64,000 nucleotides of DNA from Rheum nobile. Its lineage: Eukaryota > Streptophyta > Magnoliopsida > Caryophyllales > Polygonaceae. Location of the stretch: positions 248,001 to 312,000 of the forward strand of contig WOAB01000041.1 in NCBI GenBank assembly GCA_027886185.1, read 5' to 3'. The notes beneath the pieces were generated by a model that saw only the letters and a program-made list of their open reading frames with translations, was not told where the DNA came from and ran no database searches. Positions within the stretch are counted from its first letter, which is position 1, and the number at the start of each line of letters is the position of its first letter. Both the position numbers and the translations under genes were made by a program. Below are positions 55,632-64,000 of this stretch, piece after piece.

Positions 55632-57518
55632 TCAGGGGTAAACCGGGAATCTCTTCCGGAAAGACATCCGGAAATTCGCGAATGACCGGAATATCAAGAA
55701 CTGAAGGCTCATCTTCTTGGGTTTATCCAGATAGCACAGGTACCCGACACAACCTTGTCGAAGTAGCTTACACACGGCCATCGCATTGATGAGCTTGTCG
55801 TTATTAGCGTCGTTACGACCCTTGAATTTGCATACGAATTGGCCCCCAGATGACACCGTCACAGTCCTTGAGTTGAAATCGATCACCGCCCCATGACGCG
55901 TCAGCCAATCCATACGTAGAATAATGTCGTATGGAGCCATGGCTATACAGATCAAATCTGTTTTGAACTTTCTACCCTGAATTAAAATCGGAAATTCTGA
56001 CAGACGCTTGGATCCTACTAAATGTTCACCTTTGGGAAGATTCACAACGAAAGGCTCACAAGCCTCATTGCATACTAATCCTAGCTTACTTACGCAACTT
56101 TCCGAGATGAAAGAATGAGTAGCACCCGAATCAAAAAGTATACACACAAAAGTAGAATGAAGGTATAAAGTACCTTGAGCAGTAGGAGCATTTGGTCCAT
56201 CAGCCTCACGCATCTCGTAGAGTCGCTGACCTTGACCTCCTGAAGCAGTTGGGGCTTTCCCCTTGTTCTGCGCAGTTGTCTGCGTCGAAGGACTAGGAGC
56301 TTCCACTGGTCTGAACCTGGGTCGGTTGTTATGACTAACGGACCCTTGTTGTGACTCAACTCCTTTCTGCCTCCTCTGCGGACAAAATGTTTGCAAGTGC
56401 CCCACCTTTCCGCAACCAAAGCACGTCTTCCTTTCCTTCGGACACTCATTGCTCTTGTGCCCGGGTGTACCACAGTTGTAGCACTGGATCAGATTCTTGC
56501 CTTGACCCGAACGTTGCGTAGACCCTCCATGAGTCATCTCTGTTCTTGCCCGGCTAGATTTGGCAAAGTTTGACGGTGGCGCGGGTCGCTTGAACCCACT
56601 TGCCTGAGGCTGGCTCTGTGCCGGTCTCTGGCGATTGCGCTTCTTAGCCGACTCTTCCAGAGTCACCTCCAACTTGTAGGCAGCATCCACGTACTGCTCT
56701 AGAGTAGAGAATCTGTGACGTACCATCAGTGGCTTGATGTCTGGATTCATCCACTCGTGGAAATGCCAGATTTTATGCTCATCACTGGACACTTCCGGCC
56801 CAGCGTACTGCAATAGGTGATTGAACTTGGCCGCAAGCTCAGTCACTTTCAATCCATCCGTCCTCGGATAGAGAAACTCCTTATGCTTCTCTTCCCTCAT
56901 AGCTCGGGAAAAGAATCGGTCAGTCATTTTCGCCTTAAACATTCCCCAGTTCAGCCCAGGGTGATCAGCTAGACCGGTGCTTTCCCACCATTCATTAGCC
57001 ACCTCCTTTAGTTGAAGGGAAGCAATGTGCACCTTCTCAGCTTCTGTGCACTCGACGTTTCTGAACAGTCGTTCCATGTGCGAGAACCAATACACTACTC
57101 TGACTGGCTCTCATTTCCCGTCATAGCTGTCAGGCCTCATATAGCTAATGGCCTTCAGTGCTTGGCCATAATTGCCTATGTTCCTGACCGCATCCTCATG
57201 AGGTACTTGGATAGCTGGCTCCTCGAATCTAGGAACCACAGGAGGAATTGGCACACCTTGTGCCTGAGGCACGATCGATCGCATAATATCGGTGACTGCT
57301 TGTATCACAATCCCCCGAATAGCCTCAATTGCCGCGACATCGAATACCATTGGAGCGTCGACCGGAACTTGGTCACTGCCCACAGGATTGTTGTGAGAAA
57401 CAGACTCGTTCTCATCCACTGGGTTCGCGGCATTCCTCAAATTCTGTCTGGGGTCGTTGCTTGGCCCAACACCAGCACGGATGGTATTCCTTGTGTTTAC
57501 CATCTGTTTACCGATCAA
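55632..57518 (-). pseudogene. element A gag and protease
   Basis: Gag begins VNTRNTIRAGVGPSNDPR at about 57500. A TGA at 57111-57113 (after SYDGK, before EPVRV) interrupts it at the same codon as in element B. The capsid-like part is then open: WFSHMERLFRNVECTEAEKV, HPGLNWGMFKAKM. A double zinc knuckle follows (CYNCGTPGHKSNECP, CFGCGKVGHLQTFCP), then protease with LFDSGATHSFIS (catalytic DSGA). The frame leaves phase near 55715. Confidence 0.95.
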
Positions 57519-57792
57519 ATCCCAAGTATTTTATAACATTAATATCATTTCAACATGCACAACGTATAAAATCGACTTAGAATAGACCAAACTTGGTAAA
57601 CTTTCATTGATGAACTGAAACTGAGTTTGATGGGGTCTACATCGGAAAGCTCTCCCAAGCGACATGACAAAATTGCTTGGGGACTACACTTCTATCAAAA
57701 CGAAACAACCGAAATACTAGGAAAGAAAACTGCTAAACTTAACATTGGCCCCCATCATGGTGCCTGGAAACGATTCCTATAATCGGAAGCCC

Positions 57793-58830
57793 TCATGCAT
57801 GGCTTCTTTGCACGGGTCTATCATCGGGGTCTGGTGTCGGACTTCTTGACCTACTCGGCCCTGGAGCACACGGCTCATCCCTCGGCCTCGGTGCCCTTGG
57901 CCCTTTTCTAGGCGCGGAAACACTTGGTCCAGCCCCATCAGATCCCGGTGGGTAGCAAAACTCCTCCAGAAATCCTGGTTGGAAGTCTGCCCTATTCACC
58001 TCATACAAAGGGTCAAGTAGCAGTCTTGCTTGGCGGATATACTCCTGGAGTTCGCGGACGTCCAAAAGCATTCGGGAGAGACCGAGCCCAGCCTCGTATG
58101 TCCTCTCCTCCATGTCGTCTAGGGCGTTCGACCACTCCTCTAGTCGCTCCTCCAGCATTTGGGGCCTTGGCCTGGCCTGCTGGGTCGGGACCACCCTCGG
58201 TGTACCCATTGATTCCCACGGCCTTGCCCTCCTACGAGCATTCTCAACCACTTCGTCCACTAGGCGACGCGCTTCAGAGGAAGCCATCTGACTCTGGCGA
58301 AACACCTGTCGCGAGTCAGGACTCATCACTGGCCTCCTCGGAGTAGGAATAAACTGTGAGCCCTCAGATGCATCCCGCGGCCCACTCCTCCTCCTGACTT
58401 TACCTTCAGCACTAAATGCCTCCCAAGTGGCAGGGGACAACGGCGAATACTCCCGTTCAAGTGGCGACGCCGGACTCGGGAAGATAAATTCCATCTCTGG
58501 ATCCTCCTCCGGATCTTCTTCCGGGTCTTCCTCAGGATCCTTCTCCGGATCTTCCTCAATTTCGAAGTCGTCGTCGTAGTACCCTCCAAGGTACTGCGCC
58601 GGCTCCTCCTCTTCCTCGGTATCCTCCCTTGGGTCTGCTTCGGGCTCCGCCTCAAGAACCTCAGCCCTAACGGACACCAACACCGCCGACTCCTCGAGTA
58701 AGGTCTTCACCTCCTCGGGTGGACTACTGGGCTCCCCGACCTCAAAGCACGGCGGGGGAACCGGGAACTCAAGCCTAACTCGAGATGGCGGGGCCACCTC
58801 GGGTTCCTCCGATGAGAGATGAGTGCGCCC
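57793..58830 (-). pseudogene. element A acidic pre-gag ORF
   Basis: 334 codons open, related to 40533-41336 of element B. It is strongly acidic with (EEDPEEDPE)n repeats near 58490-58560, then ESMGTPRVVPTQQARP and a probable coiled coil (MLEERLEEWSNALDDMEERT, then LSRMLLDVRELQEYIRQ) absent from B. The original start, an MGA-type ATG near 58834, is out of phase because of a small indel, and the C-terminus is altered near 57810 by another. The function is unknown. Confidence 0.7.
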
Positions 58831-59090
58831 ATACTCTGCGGGGTGACGAGAAAAGAGTTAGTCTTTCTAAATATAGAAGCGAACTTACTATATCACACTG
58901 GAAAGAAGGCACGATTAGAACGACAGAGATTTCAAAACAACACATTTTCTAGTCAAGTGTGATTTTATTTGGAAATTCAATTTTTTTTGAATTTAAACAA
59001 CTTTCTCAATTCGAAAACGAATATAAGGTTAATAAAATCTTTGTTTTCAGTAAGACGATTTGAAACCCAACCCGTTTTAAAAAAAAATCG

Positions 59091-59102
59091 GCTCTGATAC
59101 CA
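59091..59102 (-). other. element A primer-binding site
   Basis: TGGTATCAGAGC on the minus strand, four bases inside the 5' LTR boundary, complementary to initiator methionine tRNA. Confidence 0.9.
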
Positions 59103-59106
59103 AATC

Positions 59107-61386
59107 TGTAACACCCCCAAATATTTCCTTGAAAGTATTACCGCCAGTGACCTCAGATTCCACATCCGAAGCCACCCAAGGCTTAACCAATTTATACAAT
59201 ATATAAAACACACTGATAATATGAAATAGCATAATCTTTATTGAAACCAAAGTCTCAGAATTACATCCGTAAATCCCAAATACAACAGAAATACAGAATA
59301 CGTTTAATACAGCGGAAGTCTTTTAAATAAATAACATAAGGTCTTGATCGAAGCGATCATCCGCCTAGGATCTTCAACCTGGATAAAACTCTTAAAAACT
59401 TCATCTGCCTTCATAGTCGGATTCTAGCCTTCACGGAACGGTAGTTTACCTGATGTGCCGTATGAGACGGATGACACCAGCCAACCATGCAAGGGAAAGA
59501 TAACTGGTTGGTTAGTCTAATGAAAGACTATGCAAGGGTAAAACAGAAAGGTTCTAAGGTAGTCGTATTAGGTTAGACCCATCGTTTCTCGAATAAAAGC
59601 CGATGACGATAGTAAACCTCAATACTTCTACAGGAATATACGAAACAGAAAGAACAAGAGAAGACTCCTAAATATCGAGTCTACTGGAAATGTATGAAGA
59701 GAAGACTCCAAGAGATTGAGTCTTATCGGAAAGTATGACAATTGTTCGGAAACATTATAATTTCACACAAGCGTTTAAAAAGACTTGACCATTTGGGTCC
59801 ACGACCAACCTCACCGCGTAATGCGAATTCAGATTTGGAAGGAGGACTTACTCTAATTGAAGTCCAGACGAGGTTCCAAGTTGTACTTCTCGCCCAAGGT
59901 TTATTAATTATGTGCATAGCGGCACTTATCTTATTTTAGTGACAAAGCGTACATTTACGTTATAAGCTTTTAGAATATATCATCTCATCGCGAGAGATAT
60001 CGAAGTCCATATCACCAGAGAGAGTGCTAGGGAAAAATCCTCCTAGCACCAGTTATAAAGAAACAACTAGACCTCGCAAGGTACATAGCGTTCCTACGAA
60101 TACTCGTTCTAACTAAACATTTCAGATCACACAGTAGTCCATATCAATATCATCATGGTAATAACAGATATAATAGCGTTGTTTCTAGCAATATATACAA
60201 CCTATTATAATATCATGTTTTAATCGTATTATTCATAAAATCTGTTCCCAAACGAAAACAATAGTTCATCCCAATTTAATTAACAATTAAACAATTGATA
60301 ATTAATGGAAATATGGAATGATAAGCAAGAGCGAACCGCCACTTGCCTTAATCTAGATGAACGATTGAGCGACGACGAGTTTTTGGGTCCGGAACGGGAA
60401 CAGAAGACGGATTACAGATTCCTACGACGACGACCCATAACGAAACCCTAGGTTAGATTCAACAATAAAATGGTACGAATCTAAGAAGGAACGAACGAAA
60501 TCAAAAGAACAAAGGTCCCGACCGAGACTGGCATGCCCAAGGCCACGATCGCGATTGCCAGAGCAATCTGCAGTTGCGGCAGGGATTTCGCGGTCGCGGC
60601 CGTCGAGGACAAGGCCACCGCGGGTGTCATGACAGCGGCCGCGGACGCGGCCGACCTTGTCACTGCTGCGGTCGCGGCAGTTCATGTCCGCGGTCGCGAC
60701 TATGAACTCTGGCGACTCTAAGGGGAGAAAATCTCACTGGCGACGACGCGACGGGACTCGATTCGAGGGGGCTTCGACTCCAACCTTCCTTGTGCCTCCA
60801 ATGCACCACTCCAAGGCTACTACAACTCTCGGCGAGGCCTCCGACGACACTTTGAAGATTCCGGCGAGACTTGGAACTCCGGCGAGCAAGAAAACGAACG
60901 AGAGAGAGAGAGAGATATCAGATTTGGGTGCCCTTAAACCCTCCCAAATCGACTCTATTTATAGCCCAAAGAAGGATCTCTCCCAGCCCAGATCAACGGC
61001 GAGTTAGACGATCAACAGTAGCGCGAACGGCGAGGCTCTACAGACGACGCGACGTTGGCGTGTTGGAGTTTTCCGCGGTCGCGGAAAATTCCTGTGCCCA
61101 GCCCTTCTGAAACCCATTTTTCCGCGGTTGCGGAAATGCCTTTTCCGCGTCTGTTTGCCCGGGGAAAGATTTGGCGTGAGTTTTAAACCCCGGATTAAAT
61201 ATATTTGTACCCAAACAAATATTCTAAGCCCCGAAAATACGTCGAATGTATTTTATACCACTCAGGGAAGTAATACAGAGATCAAACATGTTACAGAAAA
61301 TCTGAACTTCTCCAAAATGACACGATCATAGAACGAGGGTTGGGAAAATTACCCAAATACCCTTACTAAAAATGAGGGGTATTACA
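59107..61386 (-). repeat. element A 5' LTR
   Basis: 2,280 bp. It differs from the other LTR by substitutions, a deletion at about 60006-60015 and loss of one GCGGTCGCGG copy near 61120. TATA box at 60956-60963 (minus strand). Confidence 0.95.
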
Positions 61387-61601
61387 TTACCAAGGCCAAT
61401 TTTCTGTCACGGCCAGCTCTATGTGGCAGTTTCTCGAGTTACACACCCACAAGGACTCAGTGTCCTGTTACTACCAACGGGGAAAGAGCCAGCTAACTAC
61501 ACACGAAATATAGTTTTCAAAGAGGCATTCAATCACTTGGCCACCGAAATGAATGTAAGTACTACAACCCACTACGTAAAATATGTCGGGACCCACTAAA
61601 A
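61387..61601 (+). pseudogene. Helitron 2 RepHel, last part
   Basis: Resumes the helicase right after element A: RPIFCHGQLYVAVSRV (PIF1 motif VI region), GLSVLLLP, NIVFKEAFNHL, ending YVKYVGTH and TAA. Together with 46826-50322 it completes the helicase. Confidence 0.9.
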
Positions 61602-62325
61602 TCTATAAACCTGGCGGAAATGATCAGCACATAGAATTATAATGTTACACAACACATACTTGGTGCGCACTATATCCATCATAATATAACGCTTTCACCA
61701 TAGCTGACTCATATATATTTACTCATGTCCCAGGTCTAGCATCGTATGATACAACACATTTGTCACCATTGGATAGCATGGAACGCATATCAACCAATCC
61801 GGCAAACATAAGGTACGTGAATGCAATGTTTTATTCAAACATGCGCTTTGAGAAGCCTTTTGTGCTCAAACATTTACATAGCTTTAGAAGAATAAATCCA
61901 TTGCCTTAACCAGACGAGCTTCTATTGTCGCAGGTTTGGGGCATCGTAGACTCCTCAGTTGCTTCATTTGCAAGCTTTCACGATGAGCGACGTGCTCATT
62001 CAACTGAGTGCATTGTTGTATAATATTCCAATATTAGGTATCAGGCATACAACTTCTCCCGTTGTCCCCAACATGGAAATTTTAATACAAGCAACGTTTG
62101 ACACAGGACAACACCTTTTAGGCTCTCAAACCAAATACATATAATCAAGCATCATACTATTACGCGTACAACCAAACTTTAAACATTCGGATGCAAAACC
62201 AGGCAAATCCCCACCATAAACTCAACAACACATTAGTTTAGGTCGTTCTACATACCCACTAACGACAATGCTTCACCACACACCCAAGCACCAGCTCAAT
62301 ACACCCTTAACAAAAGTAACAAATT
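61602..62325. other. Helitron 2 3' non-coding region
   Basis: No gene is supported; it contains the downstream region of RepHel up to the terminal hairpin. Confidence 0.6.
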
Positions 62326-62358
62326 GCCCTGTGCTACGCACGGGGCTCTGATTTCTAG
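62326..62358 (+). terminator. Helitron 2 3' hairpin and CTAG terminus
   Basis: GCCCTGTGC, loop TAC, GCACGGGGC forms a 9-bp stem with one mismatch; 8 bases later the element ends CTAG at 62358, followed by T. This is the terminal signal for rolling-circle transposition, not a transcription terminator. Confidence 0.85.
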
Positions 62359-62632
62359 TTTCCTCTATTTTTCATTAAATTCTATTTTATATCAGCCAAT
62401 CTATATATAATGTAAAATACAATCCTAGACCATTAATGTTTATCCTCTTAAATGATAGAATTTTTTTTCTTTTAATAAATCTACCCATGACATCATTTTA
62501 TCACAAAACTACATTTTATCACAAAAATAGAATAGAACTAATACAAAATTAGCATTCAAATGTAGATGAAATCCAAAACTAACACTATTCATGTGGAAAT
62601 TCTTCACATGTAATAAGAATCCATACATAATA
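62359..62632. other. AT-rich flank
   Basis: No gene is supported. Confidence 0.5.
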
Positions 62633-62973
62633 CTCCATCTGTTAAGTTTTAATTGACGTTCTAACAAATTTCAGACAAAATAAGAAACCAATTGTTTTCC
62701 CAGATTACCCTTATGATTAGTGACTAATTATTTTTTTATTACTGCTCATGAAATCTCAAAAAAAAAATCAAAAGAAAATCTCAACGGTTGATCAGTAAAT
62801 CCTAGAAAATGAAAAAGCAATGAATAAAAAATTGAGAACCCAAAAAATAAAAATAAAAGAATTACTAAACATGAGGGTAAATCTGAAAAAAATAAGTGAA
62901 AAAGTCTAAAATGACAATTAAAACTTAACAAGGACTTAAGCCTAGAACGTCAATTAAAACTTAACGGAGGGAG
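62633..62973. mobile_element. Stowaway-type MITE
   Basis: Terminal inverted repeats of about 31 bp (CTCCaTCtGTTAAGTTTTAA with ATTGACGTTCTA following) differ at only two positions. TA duplications lie at 62631-62632 and 62974-62975. The CTCCCTCCGT start and TA target are typical of Stowaway (Tc1/mariner-derived) elements. It is non-coding. Confidence 0.9.
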
Positions 62974-62975
62974 TA

Positions 62976-64000
62976 TAAAATAAAGTTTTTTACCATAAAT
63001 GTCTCTCCTCTTGATTACACCTTAGAAGTATGAAGTATCACACATAAAATCAACACATAGAAGAAAGAGTTTTGCTAAATAACAACATATAAAATATAAA
63101 ATGATATACTCTTAATTCTAATATAATCTCTCTATTTATATAATTGTATAAATAGAATATTTTTGGTAAATAATTACTCCTAATTCTAATATAATCTCTC
63201 TAATTATATATATGTATAAATATAAGATTTTTGGTAAATATTTACTCACTTACACCTTAAAAGTATCACACATAAAATCAAATTTATTTCCAAAAAAGTG
63301 TTTTGGGCAATACAAGTATTTACATTCCATTATAATCTATATCTTATATTATATACAATCCTTTTTAATTATTAAACCAATGCTACAACCAACATTATCA
63401 ACATAAATACCATTATAATACCCATATCATAGATGAAAATGTTATCACGTACATAATTATTTTTTACGTTGATAACTTAAATCATAAGTTTGATTCGAAT
63501 TTAAAATTTGATACATTTTTTTTGTCTGGTGTAATTTATTCATGTTATTTTTTCTATATATCTATCTATATATAATAGAGTTTTTGAGCAAAGAATGCTC
63601 ATTTACCTAGCCTATAAATTAAACAATTCTGATTAGTAATAAACAATTTTAATTAGTATGCCAAAAAACAACAAACATAATTATAAAGTATAATTTTAGT
63701 TAGTATTAAACTATTTCAGTTAGTATAAATATATATACTATATGTATACAATGCTCAAAATTAACTAAAGCCTCAGAATAAACAACATCATGCAATATAT
63801 GATTAACAATTAGGACATAAATTAAAATAGTCATTTCGGATAAATGAGTCCAATAGAAGAATTTGAAGACACATTTTGGGTCAAAAATTGTATTTCTAAG
63901 TTTGTGTCATTCATCATATGTCGGTATATCTAAGTCTAGGTCAAGCAGCATAATTGAAATTTGTAATCAACTTAATATTGGTTAGAATTAGAGGGTTCAA
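62976..64000. other. AT-rich flank with a 71-bp duplication
   Basis: A segment beginning CTCTTAATTCTAATATAATC or CTCCTAATTCTAATATAATC is tandemly duplicated at about 63109-63175 and 63177-63245. No gene is supported. Confidence 0.5.

Larger units (their letters stand above)
50323..61386 (-). mobile_element. Ty3/gypsy chromovirus, element A
   Basis: LTRs at 50323-52679 and 59107-61386; the 5-bp duplication TTACC lies at 50318-50322 and 61387-61391. On the minus strand the LTR starts TGTAATACC and ends GTGTTACA. Order from the 5' LTR: primer site, acidic ORF, gag, protease, reverse transcriptase, RNase H, integrase, chromodomain. All domains are present but stops and a frameshift break the polyprotein. 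Removing it restores the helicase reading LYLP/RPIFCHGQLY across the site. Lineage as for element B (Tekay/Del-like). Confidence 0.97.
35139..62358 (+). mobile_element. Helitron 2, split by two LTR retrotransposons
   Basis: The 5' end is TC at 35139 after an A; the 3' end is CTAG at 62355-62358 before a T, fitting insertion between A and T without target duplication. A GC-rich hairpin (62326-62346) lies 8 bp before the CTAG. With elements A and B and one copy of each duplication removed it is about 7.2 kb. It encodes an RPA-like protein and a RepHel protein in the same direction and contains a captured VPS45-like exon. All coding regions carry stops, so it is not autonomous now. Confidence 0.8.

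Overview
The window is nuclear DNA of a flowering plant, most likely a eudicot: AT-rich spacers, spliced genes with GT..AG introns, and several classes of plant transposon nested in one another. No ribosomal or transfer RNA gene was seen. Almost every recognisable gene belongs to a mobile element and nearly all are broken. The exceptions are a small three-exon gene on the minus strand (1746-2297) and two short cargo genes inside a Mutator-like element.

Layout. 1-252 is the end of a CACTA transposon. 727-1067 is a MITE built round a perfect 56-bp palindrome. 1746-2297 is the small intact gene and 4526-4958 an Agenet-domain pseudogene. About 5,980-15,360 looks like an old minus-strand Helitron remnant: a Helitron helicase N-terminal fragment, an RPA70-like pseudogene with at least nine exons, arrays of 117-330 bp tandem repeats and a duplicated promoter-like block. 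16,276-22,266 holds LINE-type RNase H fragments and a possible hAT-like relic.

22,276-32,811 is a complete 10.5-kb Mutator-like element (MULE) bounded by a perfect 9-bp target duplication, AATATTTAG. It carries five transcription units: a FAR1/MULE transposase fused to an OTU cysteine-protease domain, a small unknown protein, a GRF zinc-finger protein, a short ORF leading into two long foldback hairpins, and a plant mobile domain (PMD) gene. About 20 copies of a 23-bp palindrome sit in four blocks, at both ends and directly in front of the internal TATA boxes. This is the most unusual system in the window.

33,172-62,358 is a nest of Helitrons. Helitron 1 (33,172-35,138) is cut off where the 5' end of Helitron 2 begins (35,139). 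Helitron 2 ends at 62,358 in a GC-rich hairpin and CTAG. It encodes an RPA-like protein and a RepHel protein (HUH nuclease plus PIF1-type helicase), and carries a captured first exon of a VPS45-like gene. Two related Ty3/gypsy chromoviruses split it: element B (37,861-46,820, plus strand, 5-bp duplication CTTCA) and element A (50,323-61,386, minus strand, 5-bp duplication TTACC, inside the last helicase exon). Both have a tRNA-iMet primer site, an extra acidic ORF before gag, and two alternative LTR start points 70 bp apart.

62,359-64,000 is AT-rich flank with a Stowaway-type MITE. The order of insertion in the right half is Helitron 1, then Helitron 2, then elements A and B.
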